From NCBI GenBank assembly GCA_037178675.1, contig JAYMGJ010000665.1, positions 1 through 33,638 of the forward strand: a stretch of 33,638 bases of DNA, in the 5' to 3' direction. Positions 9,005 through 20,354 of this stretch are shown in pieces. A program made the position numbers and the translations under genes. Below the pieces are notes generated by a model that ran no database searches, was not told the DNA's origin, and was given only the letters and a program-made list of their open reading frames with translations. The DNA comes from Scleroderma bovista. Taxonomy: Eukaryota; Basidiomycota; Agaricomycetes; Boletales; Sclerodermataceae. Every line of letters begins with the position of its first letter. The stretch's first letter is position 1.

Positions 9005-11259
9005 TGTGCACCTAAGTGAGGGAAGAGGTCAGAACAACCAACAACCAACACCAAATGACAGCAATATGCGAGTGGTGGTCTTCCTTTGCGTTTCTGGTAT
9101 TTAATGTCCTCAGGGGGATGTGCTGCACGCCTTCAGGCAGGATGCAGGAGGGAAGGGAAGGGCTTCTGATGGGGAATAGATGCGACTGGGGATGGTATTG
9201 ACTCCTCTTCAGCCTACCACAGTGGTTAGGAAGAGTCCTGGGATAGAAAAGCGATGATAGATTGATGACAGGGGTGTAACAGCAGTGATGGAGCAGAGGG
9301 GAAGCAAGGGGACAGTTCCTGCTTCAAGAATGCGACGGACAGTGATGGGATAGAGTGGACAGTGATGCTAGACTGCGCTTGAGCCTAGAGAAATGATCAG
9401 ATACAAGATATATCTGATAAACAGCAATATAGGAGCTTTAGGCCAGCACTGGGTGACCTACAAGTCCAAAGACAAAGAAGGAGCTTATAGACAGTGAGGG
9501 AGAGTGAATGTGGTCGCTTTATTGAGGGGGAAGCAGACACTTCCTTGCAGCCTTTGGCTGCTGGTTTATATACAGGAGGGGCTGTGGCCCTGTAAGCACA
9601 AATGACTAAGTGCTTGGTAAGAGATTGGTAAGAAATTGGTAAGCGATTGATAAGCAGTGTAATCAGGCTGAGTCATCAATGGGGAGAGCCTGAACAAGCT
9701 GCTGAGCCAAGGGAAAGAGCAAAAACATAGGTAAAAAGGGGTGTATAGCCAAGAATATGGAAAAATCATTGCATGGGGCCCAAAAGAGAGGGGGGGAAAG
9801 CATGGGATGAGTAGATCGAAGCTAAATGAGCATATGTGATGACATAATGCATATGAATCATAGGGGCATGAGTCATGAATTGATAAGCAGCATGATAAGC
9901 ATGATTTGAAGGATGATTGGTAAGTGATTGGTAAGGGGAGTAATGGGGATTAGTAATGCCAAGAGGGGATGAATAATGCGCAGCAGAGTGAGTCAGAGTG
10001 AGCCAGAGTGACTCTGTGTGACTCAGAAAGAAGGGAAGCACAACCTATGATTTATTGAACTTTAGATCTGGAGATGAGCTTCTGAAGCAGTGCCACTGAT
10101 GGGAGTGGCTGGGGGATAATAAAAGAATTGATCCAACCAGAAGAGCAGTGTCAGGGGGCCTGGAATGACAAGTAGAGTCACAGCTGGTCACAGAGTGTCA
10201 CAAATCCCTTGGATTGAGCTTCTGTAGAGCAAAAACACAAAATTTGGTGCTCCCGAAGTGCAGTCTTCCCTTGAGCAGTAAGGGGAAGGTTCTGTACTCT
10301 ATTAGGGCTCCTAAGAAGGGTTCTAGAGCACTGTTTCATTCGTGTTTGTTGCGGGATAGCAGGGAAGAGAATCGCAAGTAGCAGATTTGATGTGTCCAGG
10401 GAAGCGAGATGAATGATAGAGGGAGATGAATGTGACAGGACTCTGGGATGAAAGGACCATATGCAGAGGACTCAGGAGACACAGAGACGACCAGGTATGA
10501 ATTTTCAAGTCTAACGATAGACTTGAGACGACCAAAGTATGTGTGCGACGCAGGACTGACGAGGAGAACGCGCTGACCGAGAATGAGAGGGACTGAGGGA
10601 GAAGGCTGGGAAGATATGTACCAGACAGTACACAGGAGCTCAGGGAGAGGCTGTCCCAAGAGCAGGACATAGTTGAGGTCTGCTGCAATAGCGGAGAAAC
10701 GTTCCAGAGAAAATGCGGACTCCATAGTGAGTGATGAAGTGGGTGTCTAGATTGCGGGTGGAATATCTCCGTGGGAAATGAACAGATTTACGTCGGAACT
10801 TGACAGGCAGATAGACCACGGTCTAGGCTCCATGATGGTATAGTCACATCATTGATAGCTCCAAAAATGGCGGAGCTATTCAAAATATCGGAATGCCGGC
10901 ACTGGGCGCCTAAATTTGACATTTGGGCGCTAAAAATGATTCTTCCTTTTCTCCTTCATTTCTCCTTCGTTTCTTCTGCTTCTTTGGTTGTTCTGGTATG
11001 GGAGTTGGACTGCAGTAGGTTGCATTCCTCTCTCATACTGAAATGATCACCAATCCTTGGATTCTTCTGCTTCTTGGCGGTTCTTGTGTGAGGGATGACT
11101 GCCAGCGATGGCATTCATCTCTTGCTCCAGGATAGTCATTCTTGTGTGATAGATGGCTACAATGAGCTTGTATTCATTCTTCGCACAAGGATCATCAGGA
11201 AACTGCATCTGCTGGCCATAGCAGAGTGACAGCTACTGAGCCAAATATAGTGCGTGACA
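9005..11259 (-). mobile_element. Solo LTR family, copy 2
   Basis: From 9005 this is nearly identical to copy 1 (TGTGCACCTAAGTGAGGG here against TGTGCGCCTAAGTGAGGG there). Homology is continuous to about 11192, then is replaced for about 50 bases. It ends in CCAAATATAGTGCGTGACA at 11259, similar to copy 1's end. It has one 17-bp unit instead of four. No matching duplication flanks it (GCGC before, ACTA after), so the right end is probably rearranged. Confidence 0.65.
10336..10725 (-). CDS. Small conserved ORF inside LTR copy 2, 129 aa
   Basis: This is the counterpart of the 129-residue frame in copy 1, intact from ATG at 10725, with seven amino-acid differences spread along its length. The function is unknown. 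Keeping the same length in two insertions supports, but does not prove, a protein product. Confidence 0.4.
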   Translation of the reverse strand: MESAFSLERFSAIAADLNYVLLLGQPLPELLCTVWYISSQPSPSVPLILGQRVLLVSPASHTYFGRLKSIVRLENSYLVVSVSPESSAYGPFIPESCHIHLPLSFISLPWTHQICYLRFSSLLSRNKHE

Positions 11260-11399
11260 ACTATGGAGCCAAATATAGTGCCGCATAGTGAGATGCTTCT
11301 ATATAGCACTACTACTTGGCAAATCTGCAGGTAGTACACCATAGCTCGGATAGACTGGGATAGTACAGAGCAATAAGTTTAGCCATCCGAAGGCAGTGA

Positions 11400-12290
11400 C
11401 TCGACTCAGAGGAACTTCAACAGCTCAGCTGCCAGGCGAAGTTAAGTTCTTTCCTGCCGTCACACTGAACAACTGATGCAGCAACCTGGCAGTGACTCCC
11501 CTCCATCGAGCGACTCTTGCAATGAACGCAATTGCCCTTACCACAACTTGATCAAGTGGTTAGCCACATTGGATCAGCCGTCACGATTTCCAGTGCTGCA
11601 AGTGGTAAGCACTCACTGCCGTGACCATCATTGCACTAGTACGACGCCTGACTCACCTACTACCACCTTACTACTGGCTACTAGATCCTTTCTGCAGCCA
11701 GAATATTCAGGGAGCACGATGTATTGCATAGCCCAGCAGATTGCAGTTCAATTCCTCGCGACAAGCTGATATGCGAGTACCTTCACATGTATACTGAAGT
11801 AGGTCTCTTCATCGTATTTACAGATCCATACAGTCCTATCCAAAGAATCTACTACAGCATGACGAATCACATTACTGGATTTCACGTGTGTTAGTTAGCG
11901 AGGCACGAGATGACATCAAGAACTATTTCCACATGAGCCCGCCAGTTGTGTTGGAAACATGGAATCTCGTTTCTGATTTGGACATCCCACCTCCTCGTTG
12001 GATTTGAGAGGGCATCGCCGAGCGTGTTACATTGGTCAAACCAGCCTGGGAAGTTGTCCCACTCTTTGCAGCTCTAGTGTTCTACGAATCTGACAACTTT
12101 GCAAAGGTGCGCCAAAGTCGTAGTGCATTCTGTGCCTACTGACCAGCTTTTTCAGCGTGCCACTATCCTTCACTGGAGTGCAAGATCATACTAGCACTAC
12201 CGAAAGTGTATTGGCAGGATGAAAATGGATTGCTCGTAGTATACTAGTACTAGAACCTAGGGACTTGGCACAATCACCGCGACACTAGTA
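11400..12290 (+). pseudogene. Remnant of an unrecognised multi-exon gene
   Basis: The clearest piece is an open frame from about 11833 to 12126 including HYWISRVLVSEARDD, FHMSPPVVLETWNLV and VPLFAALVFYESDNF. It is broken only by a TGA at 12005-12007 (between RWI and EGIAERV). A plausible intron follows, with GTGCGC after GCAAAG, a CTACTGAC branch point and TTTTCAG. An upstream frame near 11476-11590 with LIKWLATLDQPSRF may be an earlier exon. I do not recognise the family. Stops beyond 12230 suggest decay. Confidence 0.4.
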
Positions 12291-12300
12291 CGAGATGCCA

Positions 12301-15300
12301 TTATATGCAGTTCTTACGCCCAAGCTTGAACAGACAAAATGTATGGTAATCTATGTAGGGGTTAACGAAAAAATGGTCACAGACCATGCTGACATTATCC
12401 GCTGTCCACCTGCGGTCCATCTCATTTCCAAAGTCAGGGATTAGGTGACAGCTGCGCACGACTCACTCAACAGGTATTACCTCTGCAAAGGAGCAGTGCA
12501 TCCAAGTTGACCGAGAGACGACGAACATACCAGTGTTGGGATCGCAGGAGTGGAATGGTGTCAACCACTCAATATAGGCAAGGGGGCTTTTAAATTGGTC
12601 AAGCAGTGCTTTGGGGTAATAATTTGGAAGATTGAAGATTGCTCGTAGTTGTGCAATGCGAAGCCCTATACCCAGAATCCATTAGCTAAATGTCAGGCTC
12701 AGAAGTGCATAGCCAACCTGCCAAACCAGTCCCGTCAGTGGTAGGGTTCTTTTCACTTGTGCGGATCAGTGCGAAGTTGAGATGCGCAGGTTCTGTTGAA
12801 TGACGGGGACCGTGGCTTATTGGTAGACAAGCCCTAACTATATTCTTCTCTTTGCCTGTGGATACCTCGGGTATGCTTGGAAGATGAAAAACTAAACGAG
12901 AGTACATGTTGAATGTGTCGATCGTGTGTGGCACATACAGCAAACCTTGACCACGAATGAATGATGTGAGCGCAGGAAGGAAGTAGGTGGTGTGCAGGTC
13001 TGATATGATTTTGGCTGCTGGGATTCGGCATAGGTGTCGCGGATGTGATGAAGGGAGACGGTACATGGTGGTCAAGGGCATTGGAGTCTGAGTTTGGGGC
13101 GTGTGTGAAATCGCCACATCTCCGTCCTCACATCCACGTTGCATCTCTATGACACCATCATCATCTTCGAGCTCCGCTTCACACTCTCCCCTCCCCTCCC
13201 CTTCCACTTCCCCAGCCAACGCATCGCACATTCTCTTTTTCCAGTCAAGATACATGTCAAAATGATCGATGGATTCTTGTCTGCGCAGCCAAACCGTCAT
13301 TTGGGCAATGAAATCCTTTCTGTTACTTGCACAGTAAGCTTCCTTAGCGTAATTGATATGCAATTGCTCAGGACTTTCAGTGTTGAATCCATCCGCTGAT
13401 CCAAAATGCTTGATCAGCTCGACGTAGTGTTGCATCGAGTGGATCTTCGGGATATTAAAGTGCGTTGCTTGCCAACCCCCAAGCTCGATAAATACATCCT
13501 TGTTTGCATGGAATTCGTCGAGGGCAGTTTCAAGAGCTTGAAGAGTACGCGAGGTGTGTGATCGAAGGGATGAATAGAATATCAAATCAGTGACGGCCTG
13601 GACAGCCCAAACGAAGCGCGGTTCAGCGCCACCTGCAACAAGGCCCAGAAATACTTTTTGCATTTCTTTATGCTCTTTCCCCGTCCATTGACTAACTGTC
13701 GAGATCCCATTTTTGAACTGCTGGAGGCCAGGGTGCGATGTCATGCATTTGAAACGTGCGTCAATCTCCTCGTCACCGATGATCGCCACTGACCATTTTA
13801 CCAGATGCTCCTTAAAGACTCCCTTGTGGAGTTGATGAAGCAAATCGGGAGTGAACGCCTGGAAGATATCTGTGTGCGGCAAGTCCTTCCAGAATGGTGG
13901 GTATACAGGGCGCAAACCAATAGTCTTCATTTCTTGCCTCAGCGCAGTAGAAGATTGGTTCTCGTTGCGCACAAGAAGGTTCAAGGATTCCGTCATGTTG
14001 CACTTTGGACCATGTATGTTATTCCCTCTGGCATTTGGATCAATTTTACATAGTGGGCAGCGGTTCTCCATGCAGCACGCAACAAGACATTGTTCTGGGT
14101 AGTCGGCTAAGTATGCTGCCAGGATTGGGAATATCCAGCGGATAGCGGAGTCTGCGCATGTCATTTCGACACCTGACCATCCCGCATTCGCTAGTGATGC
14201 AAGGATCATGGCCATACAATGATGGAAGAGTCGGTATCGTGCAATTGGTCGGGTCTTCTCCGAGAAGTTATCAAATTTCCCAACAGGTATGTATGCAAGC
14301 AAGATGGTTGCATGTGATGACACCTGCGCACACAGATCCTTGCTAATGTTTCTGATCGTCAGGTATACGGGCCAGGCTGATTTGTCACCTCGTAGGTGGG
14401 TGAGTTGGGTCTTGTCGGATGCCAGGATCACTGGGGCAATTGTTGCTCCCTCTGGTAAGCGGGTCTTATTGAAGTGAATTTAGCAAATTAGCTGATTGGA
14501 TTTTCCACGAACAGTGAGCATCAACTCACCTGCATATCCCACCACCAATCGGCAGTCCACATCTCATTGATGACGCGGTCGCTACCGTCTTTACTGGTGT
14601 AGAGACGTTCTGGGGCGAACCTCATCCCAGCATTAAACGCCGAGTTCCCAATCAACTCACGGACACACTCAACAGGATCGCGGAACCAGAGCTCCAATTC
14701 CTCGGTCTGTGCATGCCCATCGTTGTCTCTTATGTCGCCAGTAAGTGTGATGATACACTCGCACTTCCAGTCCACGCTATGAGGTAACTGATCTACTGCG
14801 TTCAACAGCTCAGCTTTATTTTTGAACAATGGCTGGACTTTATTTTGAATCTGCCGACCAGCGGAGGTCAAAGACATAAGTCAACTTTGTGACGAGCAGA
14901 CCATATGACTTACTACATTTAACCGCAGGAAATTTTCAGCCTGGGTGTGTCCAACATTCTTGATGAGCCATTTCGCCAACTGCCATTCCTCTTCACTCTC
15001 AAATGGGCCCCATATGTCGCCCCCTTCAAGTATTTCTTCGTCCAGATAATTTTCAAACTGCATGGAAGTGACACCATGGCTAGTTCCTGCCTTTAGGTGA
15101 GATGGGAACTCTTCTTGCCATGATTGGCCTCTCCAGTCATCATGAGGTAAGTCCTCAACTCGTGCACATTGATCCATGGGCTGAACTTCAGATGCCATGC
15201 TCTCATTGTGCTGAATAGATTCGTCGTGGATTGTGAAACTATAATCCAAAGATGTTGCAGCACTGTCCTCAATGGCCCAGTCCTCGGTGGCTGCAGCGGT

Positions 15301-15456
15301 GCTTTGAAGACGAGAGGTGAGCCCTGTGTTCCGAGAAGCCCAGAGGTTGCTTAATAGCTGATCGCGAGCTTTTCAACATGCAGGTGCCAGGGCTTCATGC
15401 TGCCGCATGGTTGGTTGATTGGGGAAAGGTGCATGGCAAAAGTGGCATGGGGGCAT
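12301..15456 (-). pseudogene. Plavaka-type DDE transposase
   Basis: Four exons fit in phase: 15456-14914, 14850-14530, 14464-12718 and 12665-12301, about 991 residues. Introns of 63, 65 and 52 bp are GT-AG. The N-terminus has a zinc-finger-like CHFC...H...C, and the core has EMWTADWWWDMQ, SDKTQLT, WPVYLTI, a CADSAIRWIFPILAAYLADYPEQCLVAC stretch (14170-14060) and TPDLLHQLHKGVFKEHL. The end has YIEWLTPF, SCHLIPDFG and YIDYHTF. These are hallmarks of Plavaka transposases, nuclear DNA cut-and-paste enzymes common in basidiomycetes. Two in-frame TGA codons, 15375-15373 and 12465-12463, disable it. Terminal inverted repeats were not convincingly found. Confidence 0.85.
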
Positions 15457-15703
15457 CGCAGGACGTGATCAAAGGGATGCACTTTGGTTGCCATTCAACA
15501 ATTTCAACATCAGATTTTATTGACTCGATTAGACTGGCTTCAAGTGCAAGGGTCGAGTGTTGGTTGGCAAGAGTTGAACTCCGGGCTGGCAGGTGTAACT
15601 CCGACATACCTACTAGTATATATACACTCACTTTTTTTTGGCAGTCACCGTGGCCATCTTCCCACCTCCACTCTGACAGCCCACATTGACTCTCTGGCGC
15701 AAA
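15457..15703. promoter_or_regulatory. Shared divergent promoter region
   Basis: Only 247 bp separate the predicted start codons of the Plavaka transposase (minus) and the DUF6532-type gene (plus). TATATATAC occurs near 15620, about 85 bp upstream of the plus-strand start, followed by a run of T. Any promoter here must serve both genes or overlap. The assignment is by position and is not demonstrated. Confidence 0.4.
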
Positions 15704-17724
15704 ATGCATGAAGACCACAGTGGAGAGCTTGAAAGCGATGCCTTTCATGTTAATCAAGTCCAACCATTTGGTCGAGGGAGCAGGGTGCCAAGGCCGACCC
15801 CGCATTCAGAAGCTTTTCGTGAGTACTAACCCCACTTTGTTTGCAAGTCATGTACCAATGGATGACTTGCCAACTACTAGGGGCAGAGGTTCTTGCAAAG
15901 AATCAGCGACGTAGTAATAAGCAGATGGCACCTGCCACCGCTACTCGTGGCTATCAATCTCAGGCAGGCAATGGATCTGCACTATCGTCTGACGCCATGG
16001 CTACTCAAAATTCACCAAATGCCACGCTTTCAATGACAGGAGGACAGAGTGCTGACTTGCAGGAAAGATGGACTGGTGAAGCACAACAGTACAGCCCTTC
16101 CTATTGGCCACCGTTCAGTGGTGCTGATGATGAACACGACGGAGATGTTCTATGAGACGAAGACTGCAATTATGAACAAGCTTCAGCAGCAGACAAGAGG
16201 CTCATGAACCCATTAGGGTTGCCTGCTATGGTTTGGTTGTATTCCTTAAATTGACTTCTGATTACTGACATGTAAATTTTCATAGATTACATCCCACTCT
16301 GTCAGCACAGACTTCCCTCAACGGACCCCACGAAACAGAGGTATATGGCCTGCATCCCAGTCCACTTCCAGTCAAATCCAAGCGGGTTCAACCACGGTAA
16401 ACCCGACCGAGGTCCCATGAAACCCAACACCGAACCCACGAAACCCAACGCCAGTCCCACATTTGCCCATGGCCTCCCATCGGTTTGGCAACTTGGTACG
16501 AAAACACGTCCCTACACCCCCAGGGGTATGTATTTGGTTAGCAACCAGGCAGTTGTTCAAATTAATTATTCACATATAGACACCAAGCCCTTTTGTGGGG
16601 GACCTCTCTGAGGAGTTAGATGGGTGTTGACCTGGCAAGCGCCCTCGGAGAGACCGTGACCACAGCACTCGCAACCTCGACACTGACATCAAACATGTGA
16701 TAGACCTTGCTTACATCCACTTTAAATGTATAGTTTCGACAATGGACACTTTCCCGGAGGTCTCTGGTGAGGTGGATGCCCTCGTTGTGAAGGCACTTGC
16801 AAAGGCCTGCGAGCAATCTAACATGGAAGTGGAATTAGGTCCTGTTGAGGCAGGTCTCGTGTGTATTGTTTGTTCTGTGGTGGTTCTCCCTCGCTTACAC
16901 ATCAAAGATCAAAGATCGGATATGCCAACTACGTGGGCAAGTGAAGGACATTGCGTGCGCACATGTCTGCATTGCATATGGGTTCAAGGATTTATCGGAT
17001 TGTATTGGACTCAACAAGCATGCAATAGAGGTGACTAAGGGAGAAAATCGCAAACTTGTCAGCATGTTGTTGGATAAATCGGTGTTTGCGTATCTGGCAC
17101 GGCATGTTTTCATTTCTTGCATGACCTTTCTAACACCCGGGATTACAGGATCCTACCAATCACATGCAGCCAGGGACGATGTACAAGCAACCGCTAATTG
17201 GCAAAGTAATCGCTCTGCAGTGGTTTAGTGACAAGAAAGCAGTTGGCATTCGCTATAGCGAGTACTTCAATCCACTCACGGTGCAACTACTCGCCTTTGT
17301 ACTGACTGCAGTGTGTATTTTTTTATGCTATGCCAATTTATACTGAACAGTCTTGATGCCTACTAGATACAGTGCGCAATTCGAGAATGGGAAAGCGGCG
17401 AACATCACATTGTGCCATTTCAAGGAGTGAAGTATGGGAATATTTACAAGCAACACATTCAAAACCTCGAGAATTGGCGCAAGTATAATGAGACAACAGG
17501 GGATAACGCGTTGGAAAGGACGTTGCGAGAACTCTTGGAGTCAGCACGGTGAGCCTTTGCATGGATAATTTGGGATGTCACTGACTTCGAGTCACTCATG
17601 ACAATACAGTCGACATGCTGGTGACTCATTTGACAACTTGACACCAGTGGATGATGCAGCTCAATGCGGCTTAGATTTATCAGATTTCGCGGTGGACCAT
17701 GGAGGCTCTCAGGTGTCGAACTAG
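15704..17724 (+). pseudogene. DUF6532-type gene with in-frame stops
   Basis: Eight exons join in frame: 15704-15818, 15881-16230, 16286-16525, 16580-16858, 16908-17105, 17149-17310, 17367-17548 and 17610-17724 (about 546 residues). All seven introns are GT-AG, 43-62 bp. The N-terminal half is low-complexity. The C-terminal half has MDTFPEVSGEVDALV, RGQVKDIACAHVCIAYGF, YKQPLIGKVIALQWFSDKK, YSEYFNPLTVQLLAFVLTA, CAIREWESG and YKQHIQNLENW. I recognise these from basidiomycete DUF6532 proteins, whose function is unknown. Three in-frame TGA codons (16153, 16418, 16628) interrupt it while the frame continues cleanly past each. It diverges from the Plavaka gene. Exon 4 and 5 boundaries are the least certain. 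Confidence 0.68.
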
Positions 17725-18037
17725 ATTCACTTTTATATACTTGTATTAGGTGTACTCCCGCTCGTGAATGTAAATCGGATGTTTCGTGCAATTCCGAATG
17801 TAGTGCAGGAGTGCCAGAACAATGGGCCCGCCAGTTCACATCCTTCCGTCATGCTATGGTACTATACAAGTGCTACATGGTACTATACAGTCAATAGTGC
17901 ATTGTGTGCTACGCGGCTATGACAGCCTATGTGGAGACTATATAATTAACACTTACTATATTGGACTATATAATTGGGGGGGTGGCTACGTGGCTACGTG
18001 ACTATATAGCTCTATATAGTACAGGGTAGGGTACCGG
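17725..18037. other. AT-rich gap with short repeats
   Basis: No gene is visible. There are repeated words such as GGTACTATACA (twice near 17855-17890), ACTATATAATT (twice), GGCTACGT (twice) and several TATATAG motifs. A plus-strand AATAGTG at about 17893-17899 gives CACTATT on the other strand. That could be a CACTA-like end of the Plavaka element, but its partner is unconvincing. Confidence 0.4.
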
Positions 18038-18305
18038 TGTAGGGGGGGGTTGGGTGTTGCTGCTGCCTCAGGTGAGGCACGCTCGACCCAGGGGCTTCTG
18101 GAGGTCTGGCAGAGCTCCCAGGGACTGGGGAGACTAGAGGAAGTAGGGAGAGTAGAGGTGTTCAGTCACTCCAGGACTGAGATCAAACATATACAGAGGA
18201 AAGAGGGAAGTTGCTTAGTAAGCTAAGTACAAGCCTACATAGCTAAGGTAAGAGTCCAGTATCAGTACTACCAATTCTACACCTAGAGACAGGACTGTCT
18301 CTACA
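18038..18305. mobile_element. 268-bp LTR-like insertion with CCGG duplication
   Basis: The segment begins TGTAG and ends CTACA, a 5-bp terminal inversion with TG...CA ends. It is flanked by CCGG at 18034-18037 and 18306-18309, a 4-bp direct duplication. It has no coding content. This fits a short solo LTR or a terminal-repeat retrotransposon remnant. The flanking palindromic word (ACCGGTGTAG and CTACACCGGT) also allows a small inverted-repeat element. Confidence 0.45.
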
Positions 18306-18309
18306 CCGG

Positions 18310-18474
18310 TGTTTTCCTGATGATAGTCTTGACTTTGCATGATATGGATTGCGAGGGCTGTCTGTATCCCTCAAGTCGGGACAATCTTTCAACAGATCTT
18401 GGGTGTGTTCTTCGCATTAATTTCATCGGCTAACTTTCTCCATGTCCACAGTACCACACACATTTGTGCATGAC
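18310..18474 (-). mobile_element. Solo LTR family, copy 3 (terminal fragment)
   Basis: From about 18322 the sequence matches the last 160 bases of copy 1 (5922-6080), including CTGTATCCCTCAAGTCGGG and the GTGCATGACA terminus. It then passes directly into copia gag homology. The rest of the copy is missing to the left. Confidence 0.75.
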
Positions 18475-18580
18475 ACCGTGCCAGTGGTAAGGGCCCCCAG
18501 GCCAACAAGCTTAATGCTGTGAAGCACAAGCCGGCTGACCCAAAATTCGCCCAGCAGCAGCAGCAGCAAGGTGGGTCTGA
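18475..18580 (+). pseudogene. Fragment of copia gag
   Basis: GTGGTAAGGGCCC...AGGCCAACAAGCTTA and the following CAGCAG run match the copia gag at about 2070-2155, same strand, with mainly C-T and G-A differences. The fragment is trapped between two LTR copies of the other family and has no coding potential of its own. Confidence 0.8.
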
Positions 18581-20354
18581 TGTCCAGAGGCGAGGAAGAT
18601 TGACTGGTACGAAGCCTAGACTCCACTTGAGCCTAGTATAAAGAATAGACCTTGAATAACTTGGATAAACTTGACAATATTGAGCCTTTAGACCTTCACT
18701 GAAACCTACAAGGACTCAAAGACTGAAGGGATACTGACTGAGAGAGTCTGAGAGAGGGATAATTTCGTGCAATTGGGTCTTTTTTCACTAGGCTGAGCCC
18801 AGGGGTTTAAATACATGGGGGGGCACAGCATTAAAGTACAAAAAAAGAAGGGAGTAAGCAGAATTTGTCAAGGACTGGTAAGGGATTGGTAAGAGCTTTG
18901 TAAGGGGTTTGTAAGCGATCAGTAAGCAAGGGATAAGCAGGAATGAGTAAGCATAGGGAGCATGAATAAGCTGCTGAGTAAAGGAATGAGTAAGCTGCAT
19001 GACAAGATTGATTGGTAAGGAAGTGAGTCATCAGCTGAGTAATATACCAAAAATGCGAAAGGGATAGAGTAATACTGATGACAAGAGAGCATCAGTAAGC
19101 AAGGGATGAGTCGCTGCACAGCAGAAGGAGTCATTGATGCACAACCTAAGAAGTTTGATGGGGGGCTGTGTACCATCAGGAATTTGATGGGACAACAATG
19201 GGGAAGATCTGAGATAAACAGGGGGATTTATCCGAGACAAAACAGCCACAAGAAGGGTACCAGGGGTCCAGAGGTCTTTGTGGGGGGTCAGCATACACTA
19301 AGATATAGTGCATGTGTTCTAGCACCGCTGAAGCACAACCATGGGCTCCCTTGACGAGCTCTCTTCTGGGAAAGAACAAAAGAGGGTTCTTCTTCCTAAT
19401 AGCACTATAAAGTGGGGGCATAACTGTCATGGTGCTGGGGGATGTCGTCTGAAAGTAGGGAAGCGGATAGAGTATTGAATTTGACACATCCAGGTAAGCG
19501 AGACAAACAACAGAGGAAGATGGACATGGCAAGTATCTGGGAGGAAGGGACCATAGGCTGAGGGCTCAGGGGACACAGAGATGACCAGAGAAGACTTTTC
19601 AAGCTTGACAATAGACCTAAGATGACCAAAGTACATACGTCCTTGATGCAGGACTGACGAGGAGAACGCACTGACTGAGAACGAGAGGGACTGAAGGAGC
19701 AGGCTGGGAAGATATGTGCCAGGCAGTGCATGGGAACTCTGGGAGAGGCTGTCCTAAGAGCAGGACATAGTGGAGATCTGCAGCAATAGTGGAGAAATGA
19801 TCCAGAGAAAATACAGACTCCATAGTGAGCGATGAAGCAAATGTCTGGATTGCGGGGGGAATATCTCCGTGGGAAATGAATGGACTTGCATCGGAACTTG
19901 ACAGGCAGATAGACCACATTCTAGGCTCTCTGACAGTATAGTCACGTGCCTGATAGCTTCAGAAACAATGGAGCTATTCAAAATATCGGAATGCCAGCAC
20001 TGGGTGCCTAAAATGTCATTTGGGCGCTAAAAATCATTTCTTCTCTTTCTCCTTCGTTTCTCCATCGATTCTTTGGCTTCTTTGATCATTCTGGTATAGG
20101 AGTTGGACTGCAGATGTGTGCATTCCTTTCTCATACCACAATTGATGTTATTCCTTCAGTTTCTTCTGCTTCTTGGCGGTTCTCGTGCGATAGATGACTG
20201 TCTGCATTGGCATTCATCTCTTGCATCAGGATAGTCTTCTTGTGCGATAGATGGCTACGATGAGGGTCCGTCATGCTTATCATTCACATAAGGATCATTC
20301 AATATAGGTGTTATCTTCCATATTCACTGTACCAAACCTGTTTGGTGCATGACA
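18581..20354 (-). mobile_element. Solo LTR family, copy 4 (divergent)
   Basis: It starts TGTCCAGAGG and ends GTGCATGACA, so both termini carry TGTC on opposite strands. Similarity to copies 1 and 2 is clear over the U3 part (about 19440-20354) and weaker before that. Segments such as CTTGAGCCTAG and GCCTTTAGACC are recognisable against copy 1 near 4130-4200. It is shorter (1774 bp) and older-looking than copies 1 and 2. No target duplication was found (CTGA left, GCGG right). Its right end abuts the hAT remnant. Confidence 0.6.
19427..19823 (-). pseudogene. Divergent, frameshifted copy of the LTR ORF
   Basis: From ATG at 19823 the frame encodes MESVFSLDHFSTIAAD and tracks the 129-residue protein of copies 1 and 2 for about 60 residues. 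An extra base near 19637-19645 then shifts it, and the homology continues in another frame (FGHLRSIVKLEKSSLV). Most residue changes are conservative (E/D, I/V, A/T, K/R). Confidence 0.5.

Noticed and set aside
3704..11259. LTR copies 1 and 2 as the two LTRs of one full-length element
   Set aside because: What lies between them is the 3' half of the copia element plus a truncated copia LTR, and copy 1 has its own GCGG duplication.
16345..16611. Plus-strand 88-residue frame rich in KPN repeats
   Set aside because: It lies out of frame with exon 3 of the DUF6532-type gene and spans a predicted intron; the repeats come from the proline-rich exon.
11307..17899. CACTA-like terminal inverted repeats for the Plavaka element
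   Set aside because: Only CACTA and scattered words match, and the flanks show no target duplication. It is too weak to annotate.
18310..20354. Copies 3 and 4 as a miniature two-LTR element
   Set aside because: The 106 bases between them are copia gag, and no primer-binding site or polypurine tract borders either LTR.
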